From Mycoplana dimorpha (GTDB lineage: Bacteria > Pseudomonadota > Alphaproteobacteria > Rhizobiales > Rhizobiaceae): a stretch of DNA of 64,000 nt. The stretch spans positions 434,001 through 498,000 of the forward strand of contig NZ_PZZZ01000002.1 of NCBI RefSeq assembly GCF_003046475.1, given 5' to 3'. A program made the translations under genes and the position numbers. The notes beneath the pieces are model-generated. The model was not told the DNA's origin, made no database searches, and saw only the letters and a program-made list of their open reading frames with translations. Of the stretch, positions 54,388 through 63,453 are shown in pieces (within the stretch, counting starts at the first letter, position 1; each line of letters starts with the position of its first letter).

Positions 54388-55581
54388 ATGGCTGATGCCA
54401 CGCCGCTCTACGAGACCTATCTGCGTGCGCCGCTGCGCTTCGAGCGCGGCGAGGGCGTATGGCTGATCGCAGAGGACGGGTCGCGCTATCTCGATTTCGC
54501 GGCCGGCGTCGCCGTCAATTCGCTTGGCCACGCCCACCCGCATCTGGTCGAGAGCCTGAAGGCCCAGGCCGACCGGGTCTGGCACCTGTCGAACCTGTAC
54601 GAGGTTCCCGGCCAGGAAGCGCTTGGCAGGCGGCTGACCGAAGCGACCTTCGCCGACAAGGTGTTCTTCACCAACTCCGGCGCCGAGGCGCTGGAATGCG
54701 CGATCAAGACCGCGCGCCGCTACCATTTCGCCAAGGGTCATCCCGGCAAGTTCCATGTCATCACCTTCGAAGGCGCCTTCCACGGCCGCACGCTGGCGAC
54801 GATCGCCGCCGGCGGCCAGGAGAAATACCTGGAAGGCTTCGGGCCGAAGGCCCCGGGCTTTTATCAGGTTCCCTTCGGCGACATCGCCGCTGTAAGGAAC
54901 GCGATCACCGAGGAAACGGCAGCGATCCTGATCGAGCCGGTTCAGGGCGAGGGCGGCATCCGGGTAGTGTCGAACGAATTCCTGCGGGAACTGCGCGCGC
55001 TCTGCGACGAGTACGGGCTTCTGCTGATCCTCGACGAGGTCCAGAGCGGCGTTGGCCGCACCGGCAAGCTCTTCGCCCATGAATGGGCCGGGATCACGCC
55101 TGACATCATGGCGGTCGCCAAGGGCATTGGCGGCGGTTTCCCGCTCGGCGCCTGCCTGGCGACGGCCGACGCCGCCTCGGGCATGGTTGCGGGCACGCAC
55201 GGCTCCACATACGGCGGCAATCCGCTCGCGATGGCCGTCGGCAATGCGGTGCTGGACGTCGTGCTGCAAGAGGGCTTCCTCGAGCACGTTCGCGACGTGG
55301 CGCTCGTGCTGCGCCAGGGGCTGGCCTCGTTGAAGGACCGCTTCCCCGAGATCATCGAGGAAATCCGCGGCGAGGGCCTCATGCTCGGCATCAAGGCGAA
55401 GGTGCCGTCGGTCGACCTGCTGAAGGCGGTCCGCGCCGAGCACCTGCTGCTCGTGCCGGCCGGCGAGAACGTGCTGCGGCTGCTGCCGCCGCTGATCACC
55501 ACGGCCGAGGAGGCGCGCGAGGGCCTGGCACGGATCGAGCGTGCCGCCGAAAAGCTGCGTGCCGAAAAGAAGCAGGACTAA
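54388..55581 (+). CDS. argD: Acetylornithine aminotransferase
   Basis: A PLP-dependent class III aminotransferase of 397 residues, converting N-acetylglutamate semialdehyde to N-acetylornithine in arginine synthesis. Seen: [80 protein letters not shown] and the PLP-lysine region [20 protein letters not shown]. The start at 54388 follows GAAGGAG; the open frame further up is not family-like. argF follows 115 bases downstream, forming an argD-argF unit. Confidence 0.96.
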   Translation: MADATPLYETYLRAPLRFERGEGVWLIAEDGSRYLDFAAGVAVNSLGHAHPHLVESLKAQADRVWHLSNLYEVPGQEALGRRLTEATFADKVFFTNSGAEALECAIKTARRYHFAKGHPGKFHVITFEGAFHGRTLATIAAGGQEKYLEGFGPKAPGFYQVPFGDIAAVRNAITEETAAILIEPVQGEGGIRVVSNEFLRELRALCDEYGLLLILDEVQSGVGRTGKLFAHEWAGITPDIMAVAKGIGGGFPLGACLATADAASGMVAGTHGSTYGGNPLAMAVGNAVLDVVLQEGFLEHVRDVALVLRQGLASLKDRFPEIIEEIRGEGLMLGIKAKVPSVDLLKAVRAEHLLLVPAGENVLRLLPPLITTAEEAREGLARIERAAEKLRAEKKQD

Positions 55582-55696
55582 GGCATTTCACCGGGGGCCG
55601 GGAACGGCTTCGGGACCAGGACAGGTTAAAACAAAGCCCCTTCAGGCGCGAAAGCTATTTAGGCAAGAGCCCAGGCGAAACAGCAGGACTGAAAGC

Positions 55697-56614
55697 ATGG
55701 CCGATACGAGACACTTCCTCGATCTTTCCGCGATGACGGCCGAGGACCTTCGCACGATCATTGACGATGCGAAGGTGCGGAAGGTAGCGACCAAGGCAGG
55801 TACGGCCGAGAAGCCGCTTTCCGGCAAGATGCTGGCGATGATCTTCGAGAAGCCGTCGACCCGCACGCGCGTCTCCTTCGACGTCGGCATGCGCCAGCTC
55901 GGCGGCGAGACGCTGTTTTTGTCCGGCACCGAGATGCAGCTCGGCCGCGCTGAGACGATCGGCGATACGGCAAAGGTGCTGTCGCGTTATGTCGACGCGA
56001 TCATGATCCGCACCACCGATCATTCCCGCCTGATGGAGATGGCCGAGCACGCCACAGTGCCGGTGATCAACGCCCTGACGGACCTGACGCATCCCTGCCA
56101 GATCATGGCCGACATCATGACCTACGAGGAGCACCGTGGCCCCATCAAGGGCCGGACGATCGCCTGGACGGGCGACGGCAACAACGTGCTGCATTCGTTC
56201 GTAGAGGGTGCGGCCCGTTTCGGCTACCGCATGAACATGGCTGTGCCGCTCGGCTCCGAGCCCGAGGACAAGATCCTCAACTGGGCGCGCAACAACGGCG
56301 GCGACATCATGCTCTGCCATGACGCCGACCGGGCGGTCGCCGGCGCCGATGCGGTCGTGACCGATTGTTGGGTGTCGATGAACCAGGAGCACCGCGCCCG
56401 CGGCCACAATATCTTCCAGCCCTTCCAGGTGAACGGCGCACTGATGAAGCAGGCCGACAAGGATGCGCTGTTCATGCACTGCCTGCCCGCCCATCGCGGC
56501 GAGGAAGTGACGGACGAGGTCATCGACGGTCCGCAGTCCGTCGTCTTCGACGAGGCCGAGAACCGCCTGCATGCGCAGAAGTCGATCATCGCCTGGTGCA
56601 TGGGCCTGATCTGA
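55697..56614 (+). CDS. argF: Ornithine carbamoyltransferase (anabolic)
   Basis: A 305-residue OTCase making citrulline from ornithine and carbamoyl phosphate. Motifs: the carbamoyl-phosphate loop [70 protein letters not shown] and the ornithine-side [15 protein letters not shown]. The start at 55697 ([13 protein letters not shown]) fits the family; the frame is open further upstream to 55541, overlapping argD, without matching sequence. Confidence 0.97.
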   Translation: MADTRHFLDLSAMTAEDLRTIIDDAKVRKVATKAGTAEKPLSGKMLAMIFEKPSTRTRVSFDVGMRQLGGETLFLSGTEMQLGRAETIGDTAKVLSRYVDAIMIRTTDHSRLMEMAEHATVPVINALTDLTHPCQIMADIMTYEEHRGPIKGRTIAWTGDGNNVLHSFVEGAARFGYRMNMAVPLGSEPEDKILNWARNNGGDIMLCHDADRAVAGADAVVTDCWVSMNQEHRARGHNIFQPFQVNGALMKQADKDALFMHCLPAHRGEEVTDEVIDGPQSVVFDEAENRLHAQKSIIAWCMGLI

Positions 56615-56630
56615 GGCAAGCCGGCGACTA

Positions 56631-56658
56631 TTGAAAACGGGCGTTCGTGCCACGATCT
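56631..56658 (+). promoter_or_regulatory. Possible sigma-32-type promoter before hslO
   Basis: TTGAAA, 13 bases, CCACGATCT, resembling the heat-shock pattern CTTGAAA-N11-16-CCCATNT but with a poor -10. It lies about 150 bases before hslO, a heat-shock chaperone gene. A GC hairpin (CGGCGCC/GGCGCCG, 56682-56702) lies between. Confidence 0.3.
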
Positions 56659-56809
56659 AAGGCGGAACCGTAGCGTCGCCGCGGCGCCTTTTTGGGGCGC
56701 CGACCCGTCTGGAGCATCCGGGCGCGACGGCTCAGAATCACGAAAAAGCCGTTGTCGCGGGCCGATGGACCAGCAATCTGCCCGATGGTGCATGGCGTTG
56801 AAGGAGTGA

Positions 56810-57802
56810 ATGATGGCCCAGCCAGCCCCGAAACTCGGCCAACTCGATTTTGCCGGCGATGATCATGTCGTGCCGTTCCATGTGGAAGGTCTCGACGTGC
56901 GCGGCCGTGCCGTGCAGCTCGGGCCGATGCTGGACGCGATCCTCGAACGGCACGATTACCCGCAACCGGTGGCGCGCCTGCTGGCCGAGGCGATCGTTCT
57001 GACGGTCCTGCTCGGCACGTCGCTGAAGTTCGAGGGCAAGCTGATCCTGCAGACCAAGAGCGACGGCCCCGTCGATCTGCTCGTTGCCGACTTTTCCACC
57101 CCTGAGAACGTGCGCGCCTATGCCCGCTTCGATGCCGAAGCGCTGGAGGCCGCGGTCGAGGCAGGCAAGGCAGCTCCGCATGAGTTGCTCGGCAAGGGCG
57201 TCCTGGCGTTCACCATCGACCAGGGTGTTCATATGCAACGCTATCAGGGTATCGTTGCGCTCGACGGCCACACGCTCGAGGAGATCGCCGGCGTCTATTT
57301 CCGGCAGTCCGAGCAGATCCCGACCAAGGTGCGCCTGGGCGCTGCCGAACTTTACGACCGGGACGAGGCCGGCAAGCCTCGTCACCGGTGGCGTGCCGGC
57401 GGCGTGGTCGCGCAGTTCCTGCCCGAGGCGCCCGAGCGGATGCGCCAGCCGGACCTGCCGGGCGGCGACGGCGAGCAGATCGGCCACAGCCTCGAGGAGG
57501 ACGACAAGTGGGCCGAGGCCCGCAGCCTCGTCGAGACGATCGACGCCGACGAACTGACGGATCCGAACGTCGGTACCGAACGTCTGCTCTTCCGGCTCTT
57601 CCATGAGCGCGGCGTTCGGGTCTACCCGCCGCAGCAGGTGGCGGACCGCTGCTCCTGCTCGCGGACCAAGCTGAAGGCCGTGCTCTCCGGTCTGTCGGCG
57701 GAGGAGATCGAGCACGCAGCCACCGACGGCCACATCGTCACGACGTGCGAGTTCTGCTCGACGACATACCGTTTCGAGGTTGGTGAAGTCGCCGCCGCCT
57801 GA
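56810..57802 (+). CDS. hslO: Redox-regulated chaperone Hsp33
   Basis: A 330-residue Hsp33, a cytoplasmic holdase switched on by oxidation. The N-terminal domain contains VRGRAVQLGPMLDAILERHD, LKFEGKLILQTKSDGPVDLL and VAFTIDQG-type sequence. The C-terminal zinc redox switch is CSCS (residues about 282-285) with CEFC (about 314-317), that is CxC...CxxC. The start follows AAGGAGTG. It lies downstream of argF as in other Rhizobiaceae. Confidence 0.96.
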   Translation: MMAQPAPKLGQLDFAGDDHVVPFHVEGLDVRGRAVQLGPMLDAILERHDYPQPVARLLAEAIVLTVLLGTSLKFEGKLILQTKSDGPVDLLVADFSTPENVRAYARFDAEALEAAVEAGKAAPHELLGKGVLAFTIDQGVHMQRYQGIVALDGHTLEEIAGVYFRQSEQIPTKVRLGAAELYDRDEAGKPRHRWRAGGVVAQFLPEAPERMRQPDLPGGDGEQIGHSLEEDDKWAEARSLVETIDADELTDPNVGTERLLFRLFHERGVRVYPPQQVADRCSCSRTKLKAVLSGLSAEEIEHAATDGHIVTTCEFCSTTYRFEVGEVAAA

Positions 57803-57825
57803 ACGCACTCAGCCCGAATTTTCGG

Positions 57826-57857
57826 AAAACGGACGCCGGCCCCCGGCGTCCGTTTTT
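57826..57857 (+). terminator. Terminator after hslO
   Basis: Stem of 14 bp, AAAACGGACGCCGG / CCGGCGTCCGTTTT, with a 3-base loop and a T run. Confidence 0.93.
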
Positions 57858-57935
57858 GTGTTAGAGTTGCGCCTGCTGGACAGTGCAATCGCGGTGGTTC
57901 TTGCGGCCGCTGCGCTCGTCGAGGAGGAGGTGGCC

Positions 57936-58397
57936 ATGATGCACGCTTTTGCCTTTCTCGTGCCGCTGACAATTGGCGTCGTGATGGCGGCGGATATGCC
58001 GGTCGCGAATTCGGATGATGGCAAGCAGCAGATCATGAACAATGACGAGGCCTGGTTGAACGCCGTGGCGGCGAACGATCCGAAGGCGATCGCCGCCTTC
58101 TATGCCGAAGACGGGGCGATCCTTGCGCCTGGCATGCCGATCGCCAAGGGGCGAGACGCCGTCGAGGCGGCCTGGAAGGGCTTCGTCGGGATGAAGGATT
58201 TCTCACTCACCTTCTCCCCCTCGCTCGTCGACGTCGCCCAGTCGGGCGATCTCGCCTATGAGATCGGAACCTACGAGCTGGGATATTCGACCGACAAGCC
58301 CGTTCACGACAGAGGCAAATACGTCGTCGTCTGGAAGAAGAGCGACGAGGACTGGAAGGTGATGGCTGACATATTCAACAGTGATGGCGCGATGTAG
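57936..58397 (+). CDS. Exported SnoaL-like/DUF4440 (SgcJ/EcaC-type) protein
   Basis: A 153-residue protein. The signal peptide (about residues 1-19, MMHAFAFLVPLTIGVVMAAD) is followed by a SnoaL/NTF2-like fold: DEAWLNAVAANDPKAIAAFY, DGAILAPGMPIAKGRDAVEA, and DLAYEIGTYELGYS, ending GKYVVVWKKSDEDWKVMADI followed by FNSD. This cone-shaped fold is used for many small-molecule enzymes and no catalytic residues can be assigned. The start at 57936 follows the strong GAGGAGGAGG. Confidence 0.85.
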   Translation: MMHAFAFLVPLTIGVVMAADMPVANSDDGKQQIMNNDEAWLNAVAANDPKAIAAFYAEDGAILAPGMPIAKGRDAVEAAWKGFVGMKDFSLTFSPSLVDVAQSGDLAYEIGTYELGYSTDKPVHDRGKYVVVWKKSDEDWKVMADIFNSDGAM

Positions 58398-58410
58398 GCG
58401 CCGCCGCCTT

Positions 58411-58803
58411 TCAGTTCAGAGTGCGGCTCTGGCCCGGTGCATCGAGCGAGAAGGCGGGAATGATCACGTTGAACTGGTCGCCCGCCATCGTCTGCATCTG
58501 GTAATGGCCGAACATCACGCCCGAGGGCGTATCGAGTGGGCAGCCCGATGAATATTCATAGGTGTCCCCCGGGTTGAGCACTGGTTGCTCGCCGACCACG
58601 CCCGGGCCGCTGACCTCGTCCACCAAGCCGTTCTGGTCGGTGATGTGCCAGTACCGCGCCATCAGCTTAACGGTCATATCCGAACGGTTGGCGATGACGA
58701 TGCGGTATCCCCACACATAGCGGCTGTCGTCCGGATCGGATTGCTCCTCCAGAAAATATGGCTCGACGGTCACTTCGATGTCGCGGGTCAGCGCTCTGTA
58801 CAT
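58411..58803 (-). CDS. apaG: ApaG protein
   Basis: A 130-residue ApaG (DUF525) protein with an immunoglobulin-like fold. Typical blocks: [60 protein letters not shown] and [20 protein letters not shown]. It is linked to Co/Mg resistance in enterobacteria, with unclear biochemistry. It follows metZ on the same strand after 157 bases. Confidence 0.95.
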   Translation of the reverse strand: MYRALTRDIEVTVEPYFLEEQSDPDDSRYVWGYRIVIANRSDMTVKLMARYWHITDQNGLVDEVSGPGVVGEQPVLNPGDTYEYSSGCPLDTPSGVMFGHYQMQTMAGDQFNVIIPAFSLDAPGQSRTLN

Positions 58804-58960
58804 TCTCGGTCTTGGCTCGCTTCAGCATCACGGTCGTTGTCTGCGGCCGTTCGGCTCGCGCAGACGCGCGAAGGCCGCGCCGGCTCGAAGCAATGCGCGG
58901 CCTTCCGCTTTTCGTCAAGCTCATAGCGGCCGCGCCGATCAAGGCAGTCGCAGCCCGATG

Positions 58961-60145
58961 TCAGGCCTGAACTTTCTCGAGCGCCCGAACGAAGTCGTCG
59001 ACGAGGTCCTGGCCGTCCTCGATGCCGGCAGAGAAGCGCACGGTGCCTGGCGAAATGCCGAGCTCGGCGCGCGCCTCGTCGGTCAGGTTCTTGTGGGTCG
59101 TCGTGCCGGGATGGGTGATCAGGCTCTTGGCGTCGCCGAGATTGTTGGAGATCTCGACGACCTCCAGCGCGTTCTGCAGGGCAAAGGCGGCGTCCTTGCC
59201 GCCCTTCATCTCGATGCAAACGAGGGTCGAACCACCTGTCATCTGTTTGGAGATGATGTCCGCCTGCGGGTGGTCCTTGCGTCCGGGATAGATGACGCGC
59301 GCGACCTTCGGATGGTCGGCGAGGAGATCGGCGATGCGCGCGGCGTTCTCCGTCTGCTGCTTGACGCGCAGCGGCAACGTCTCGATGCCCTTCAGCAGTG
59401 TCCAGGCGTTGAATGGCGACATGGCCGGGCCGGTGTGGCGGAAATAGTCCTGCAGGCTCTCTTCGATCCACTGTTTGTCGGACAGCACGATGCCGCCGAG
59501 GCAGCGGCCCTGGCCGTCGATATGCTTGGTCGCCGAGTAGACGACCACATGGGCACCGAGCTCGAGCGGCTTCTGGAACAGCGGCGTGGCAAACACGTTG
59601 TCGACCACGACCTTGGCGCCGATCTGGTTTGCGAGCTTCGCCACGCCGGCGATGTCGACCACTTCGAGCGTCGGGTTCGTCGGGCTTTCGAGGAAAAAGA
59701 CCTTGGTGTTCTTCCGGACCGCCTTTTCCCAGTTGGCAAGATCCCGTCCGTCCACGAGCGTGCATTCGATGCCGTAGCGCGGCGCGAGCGTCTCGACCAC
59801 CCAGCGGCAGGAGCCGAACAGCGCGCGGGCGGCGACGATGTGGTCGCCGGCCCGGACCTGGCAGAGAATGGCAGCCGCCACGGCCGCCATGCCGGATGCC
59901 ATCGCGCGTCCCTCTTCGGCGCCTTCGAGCAGGCACATGCGCCGCTCGAACATGTCGTTCGTCGGGCTGCCGTAACGGGCGTAGATGAAGCCCTCCGTCT
60001 CGCCCTTGAAGCGGGCCTCGGCGGCTTCCGCCGTGTCATAGACGAAGCCCTGCGTCAGAAAGATTGCTTCGGAGGTTTCGGCGTGCTGCGAACGGCTGGT
60101 GCCGCCGTGTACGAGTTGGGTTGCCGGGCGCCAGGACTTGCTCAT
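58961..60145 (-). CDS. metZ: O-succinylhomoserine sulfhydrylase
   Basis: A PLP-dependent Cys/Met-metabolism enzyme of 394 residues that makes homocysteine from O-succinylhomoserine and sulfide. Seen: SWRPATQLVHGGTSRSQHAE, FIYARYGSPTNDMFERRMCL, ASGMAAVAAAILCQVRAGDH, the PLP-lysine VVYSATKHIDGQGRCLGG and LITHPGTTTHKNLTDEARAE. O-succinyl rather than O-acetyl ester use is inferred from relatives at this locus. A SAM-II riboswitch and an intrinsic terminator lie in its leader, so expression should fall when SAM is abundant. Confidence 0.93.
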   Translation of the reverse strand: MSKSWRPATQLVHGGTSRSQHAETSEAIFLTQGFVYDTAEAAEARFKGETEGFIYARYGSPTNDMFERRMCLLEGAEEGRAMASGMAAVAAAILCQVRAGDHIVAARALFGSCRWVVETLAPRYGIECTLVDGRDLANWEKAVRKNTKVFFLESPTNPTLEVVDIAGVAKLANQIGAKVVVDNVFATPLFQKPLELGAHVVVYSATKHIDGQGRCLGGIVLSDKQWIEESLQDYFRHTGPAMSPFNAWTLLKGIETLPLRVKQQTENAARIADLLADHPKVARVIYPGRKDHPQADIISKQMTGGSTLVCIEMKGGKDAAFALQNALEVVEISNNLGDAKSLITHPGTTTHKNLTDEARAELGISPGTVRFSAGIEDGQDLVDDFVRALEKVQA

Positions 60146-60165
60146 TGCTCATCGCCTTCCAGAAC

Positions 60166-60195
60166 AAAAAAACCGGCCGCAAATGCAGGCCGGTT
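60166..60195 (-). terminator. Leader terminator of metZ
   Basis: On the minus strand: AACCGGCC, a 9-base loop, GGCCGGTT followed by a T run. It lies just downstream of the SAM-II aptamer and 21 bases before the metZ start, the position of a riboswitch expression platform. Confidence 0.85.
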
Positions 60196-60202
60196 CGACA
60201 CC

Positions 60203-60262
60203 CGGCCTTTTTAGCTACTTGTTTAACGTGGCTGCAAGCCGACCGGCCAAATCACCACGGGA
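60203..60262 (-). promoter_or_regulatory. SAM-II riboswitch controlling metZ
   Basis: The minus strand shows the SAM-II aptamer in order: P1 5' arm CGTGG (60255-60259), the conserved TGATTTGGCCG, GGCTTGCAG, P1 3' arm CCACG (60227-60231), then TTAAACAAG and GCTAAAAAGG, which forms the pseudoknot. The conserved blocks and their spacing match the alphaproteobacterial metA-type motif. The aptamer's 3' end (AAAAGGCCGG) can compete with the adjacent GGCC-rich terminator arm, suggesting transcription attenuation by SAM. Confidence 0.93.
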
Positions 60263-60340
60263 TAGGCGGTCCATACTGCCTGCCGGCGCTTGCGTCAACC
60301 GGCCGTATTTGGTTTTGTCGGCCAGCTTCGAGGATGGATC

Positions 60341-61438
60341 ATGGTACGAAAAACGGGAATTCTGGCCGATCGCGCTATTCGCGCGCTGTTCGATGCCGGC
60401 GGGCTGGCGAGCGAGGCTCCGCTGGATCCAGACCAGGTCCAGCCGGCGAGCCTGGACCTGCGGCTCGGCGCCAAGGCTTTCCGCGTCCGCGCGAGCTTTC
60501 TTCCCGGCCCTTCGCACCTGGTCTTCGACAAGCTCGACCGGCTAAAGCTGCACGAGATCGACCTCTCGGAAGGTGCTGTGCTCGAGACCGGCTGCGTCTA
60601 TATCGTGCCGCTGATGGAACGGCTCGACCTGCCGGTGGATCTCGCTGCCTCCACCAATCCGAAGAGCTCCACCGGTCGCCTCGACATCTTCACCCGCGTC
60701 ATCACCGACCGCGCCCAGGAGTTCGACAAGATTCCGGCCGGCTACACCGGGCCGCTCTACCTGGAAATCTCGCCGCGCACCTTTCCGATCGTCGTGCGCC
60801 GCGGCTCGCGCCTGTCGCAGATCCGCTTCCGAAACGGCAACGCCATCCTTTCTGATGCCGAACTGCTGGCGTTGCACGCCTCCGACACGCTGGTGGCGAG
60901 CGACACGCCGAACGTCTCCGGCGGCGGCATCGCGCTGTCCATCGATCTGAAGGGCACCGGCCCCGACGGGCTGATCGGTTATCGCGGCAAGCGCCACACG
61001 GCCGTCGTCGATGTGGACAAGAAGAACCAGCACGACGTCTTCGATTTCTGGGAGCCGCTGTTCAGCCGCGGCCGCAACGAGCTCATCCTCGATCCGGACG
61101 AGTTCTACATCCTCGTCTCCCGCGAGGCGGTGCACGTTCCGCCGCGCTACGCCGCCGAGATGACGCCCTTCGATCCGCTCGTCGGCGAGTTCCGCGTCCA
61201 TTACGCCGGCTTCTTCGATCCGGGCTTCGGCCATGCCGCCGCCGGCGGCTCCGGCAGCCGCGCCGTGCTCGAGGTCCGCAGCCACGAGGTGCCGTTCATC
61301 CTCGAGCATGGCCAGATCGTCGGCCGCCTCGTCTACGAGCACATGCTGGAGCTGCCTCAAGGCCTGTACGGCGCGGGGCTCGGATCGAACTACCAGGCCC
61401 AGGGGCTGAAGCTGTCCAAGCATTTCCGGTCAGGCTGA
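60341..61438 (+). CDS. dcd: 2'-deoxycytidine 5'-triphosphate deaminase (double-length form)
   Basis: A 365-residue enzyme about twice the length of E. coli Dcd, the form found in rhizobia and other alphaproteobacteria with two Dcd/dUTPase-like folds. The N-terminal half shows PASLDLRLGAKAFRVRASFL, STNPKSSTGRLDIFTRVITD and GYTGPLYLEISPRTFPI; the second half has LILDPDEFYILVSREAVHVP and AVLEVRSHEVPFILEHGQIV, ending GSNYQAQGLKLSKHFRSG. It deaminates dCTP to dUTP. The start at 60341 follows GAGGATGGATC. A diverged copy of its last 28 codons occurs at the right end of the window. Confidence 0.93.
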   Translation: MVRKTGILADRAIRALFDAGGLASEAPLDPDQVQPASLDLRLGAKAFRVRASFLPGPSHLVFDKLDRLKLHEIDLSEGAVLETGCVYIVPLMERLDLPVDLAASTNPKSSTGRLDIFTRVITDRAQEFDKIPAGYTGPLYLEISPRTFPIVVRRGSRLSQIRFRNGNAILSDAELLALHASDTLVASDTPNVSGGGIALSIDLKGTGPDGLIGYRGKRHTAVVDVDKKNQHDVFDFWEPLFSRGRNELILDPDEFYILVSREAVHVPPRYAAEMTPFDPLVGEFRVHYAGFFDPGFGHAAAGGSGSRAVLEVRSHEVPFILEHGQIVGRLVYEHMLELPQGLYGAGLGSNYQAQGLKLSKHFRSG

Positions 61439-61462
61439 CGGCGCTTGACGCTCGGCCGCCGT
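61339..61462 (+). repeat. Direct repeat copy A: 3' end of dcd and following bases
   Basis: The last third of a 100-residue C-terminal segment of dcd plus 24 bases after its stop. It is repeated imperfectly at 63884-64000. Within the copy the 72 bases from TACGGCGCG to the stop differ at about 14 positions (about 80% identity by hand alignment), with a 9-base in-frame deletion just before them. Confidence 0.85.
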
Positions 61463-61830
61463 CCGCCCGAGCGTCCAATGAACTTCAACATCGATGAAGC
61501 TTTGCCACCCAGCATGGCCACAAAGCCGCTGGCACGCTGCGACCGAGTTGCGGCACTTGGGTCTTGCCAACGCGTCTATCGGATTGTGCCTGCATGCATC
61601 GCTGCCTGCGCGGCGAGAGGCGGGTCGGTCTTTACCCTTTTGTATCGATTGTCGATTAACAGACCAGCATTCGAGCGATGCGGCGGTCGGCGTCTTGACG
61701 GGCTTCGCTGGATGGCCTGATGGATTCTCATCCCACCAGCTACGAACTCCATTGTGCCTTGGTTTGAAGTCCAGTTTCAGGCGGCCGCCCAGCCGATACC
61801 AGGCAGGACGGTTTAGAGCAAAGGCCATCC
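61463..61830. other. Gap between dcd and the GGDEF-EAL gene
   Basis: Bases 61447-61475 form a 9-bp stem (GACGCTCGG / CCGAGCGTC) that could be a weak dcd terminator. The rest has no recognised gene; an open frame from 61478 (about 80 codons) shows no family-like sequence and irregular composition. The stretch is more AT-rich than the surroundings around 61655-61675, where a promoter for the cassette may lie. Confidence 0.45.
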
Positions 61831-63453
61831 ATGAGCAAAGCAGCTGCCGCAGCCCGCGATGCGGAACGATTTTTCGATTGCAATCGCCTTGGCCTCCCGG
61901 TCGTCGCTTTTCGCCATGACGGGGGCGTCCAATATGCCAACGAACCGGCAATGCAGCTGGCAGGAGCCGATCCGGCCGCGCAACGGTTGTTCTTCGACCG
62001 GCTCTATCGTGCACGACGGCTTCCAGAGGAGGCATCGGGCATACGACGCACAGGCACCATCGAGTTGGGCGATGGAAGCACCCAGGCAATATGGGAAACA
62101 CCTGGCGACGAGCATGTCGTTGTAACCCTGACCCCATGGGACGAGCCGGGTCCGGAGCAGGGTTTGTTCCCCGTGGACGAACTCACGGGGCTGTGTGGTC
62201 GCTCCGAACTTTTGTTCACGCTCGAGGGCGCGGCAGCGGAGCAACGCGACGACATTGCCGTGTATGCCCTGGATCTCGACCGCTTCAAGTTTGTCAACGA
62301 CACGCTGGGGCATCCCATCGGCGATGCCCTTCTCAAGGCCGTTGCCAAGCGCTTGCGCGGCGCTTGCCGGCAGGACGACCTCATTGCGCGGGTGGGCGGC
62401 GATGAATTCATCATCGTCCAGACGAATGTCAGCGACGTTAACGAAGCGATCAGACTAGCCGAAAGGCTGGTCGATCTTATCGGTCGCACGTATTTGCTCA
62501 GCGGTCATTCGGTGAATGTCGGCGTGAGCGTCGGCATCGCCTTTTCGGGAAACGACGCGCGAGATCCCGAGAGGCTGCTTCAGAACGCGGACCTCGCGCT
62601 TTATCGTGCAAAGAACGACGGGCGCGGCCGTTACGCCTTGTTCGACCCGGAACTGCACGAGAAGATGCAGCGGCGGCGGGCTCTGGAAATTGATCTGCGC
62701 AGGGCGCTTGCCTTCAGGCAGTTCGTGCTTGTTTATCAGCCTCAGGTCGATCTCGTCAGGAACCGTGTAACCGGATTTGAGGCGCTCATCCGGTGGCACC
62801 ATCCCGAGCGGGGCGTGGTGTCGCCGTTGGAATTCATTCCGCTGGCCGAAGAGATCGGGTTGATCACGCAGATCGGCGAATGGGTTCTGCGAACCGCATG
62901 TAAGGACGCGGCCGGATGGCCGGACGACCTGTCGGTCTCGGTGAATGTGTCCCCTGTGCAATTCAGAGGCGGCAACCTGGGCGACATCGTCGTGTCCGCC
63001 TTGGGAGGTGCTGGCTTGCCGGCGCATCGTCTTGAGCTGGAAATCACCGAAAGCGCACTTCTGAATTACACCGACGAAGTTCTTGCCACCCTGAAGTCCG
63101 TCAAGGCGCTCGGGGTCCAGGTGTCTATGGATGACTTCGGGACCGGCTATTCCTCGCTCAGCTACCTGCAGAAATTTCCCTTCGACAAGATCAAGATCGA
63201 CCAGTCGTTTATTCGCGGCGCGGACAGCCGGCTGGAATGTCAGGCTGTACTCCGAGCCGTTGCCGGTCTCGGCATGAGCCTCGGCATGAAGACGATCGCC
63301 GAGGGCGTGGAGACAGAAGAACAGTTGGAACGGGTGCGAGCCGAAGGATGCACTTCCGTGCAGGGCTATTTTACCGGCAGGCCCATCGCCGAGATCGACA
63401 TCGACGCATTCTTGAGCTCGTGGAACCGCCAAAAGGAGGCTGGCAATGAGTAG
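61831..63453 (+). CDS. GGDEF-EAL cyclic-di-GMP enzyme
   Basis: A 540-residue cytoplasmic protein. Residues 1-125 form a PAS-like sensor (GLPVVAFRHDGGVQYANEPA). The GGDEF domain (about 128-290) has ARVGGDEFIIV with an RxxD inhibitory site (RQDD) five residues before it. The EAL domain (about 300-535) keeps GFEALIRW, LELEITES, VSMDDFGTGYSSLSYLQKFP, KIKIDQSFI and AEGVET. Both active sites look intact, so it could make or break c-di-GMP. It overlaps the BLUF gene by 8 bases, implying coupled translation and joint light control. Confidence 0.95.
   Translation: MSKAAAAARDAERFFDCNRLGLPVVAFRHDGGVQYANEPAMQLAGADPAAQRLFFDRLYRARRLPEEASGIRRTGTIELGDGSTQAIWETPGDEHVVVTLTPWDEPGPEQGLFPVDELTGLCGRSELLFTLEGAAAEQRDDIAVYALDLDRFKFVNDTLGHPIGDALLKAVAKRLRGACRQDDLIARVGGDEFIIVQTNVSDVNEAIRLAERLVDLIGRTYLLSGHSVNVGVSVGIAFSGNDARDPERLLQNADLALYRAKNDGRGRYALFDPELHEKMQRRRALEIDLRRALAFRQFVLVYQPQVDLVRNRVTGFEALIRWHHPERGVVSPLEFIPLAEEIGLITQIGEWVLRTACKDAAGWPDDLSVSVNVSPVQFRGGNLGDIVVSALGGAGLPAHRLELEITESALLNYTDEVLATLKSVKALGVQVSMDDFGTGYSSLSYLQKFPFDKIKIDQSFIRGADSRLECQAVLRAVAGLGMSLGMKTIAEGVETEEQLERVRAEGCTSVQGYFTGRPIAEIDIDAFLSSWNRQKEAGNE

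Noticed and set aside
56682-56702. GC hairpin between argF and hslO as a terminator
   Set aside because: The 7-bp stem has its T run in the loop rather than after the stem, so it is not a standard terminator.
61478-61720. Small open frame of about 80 codons between dcd and the GGDEF-EAL gene
   Set aside because: No ribosome site, no family-like sequence and irregular composition; more likely intergenic or decayed sequence.
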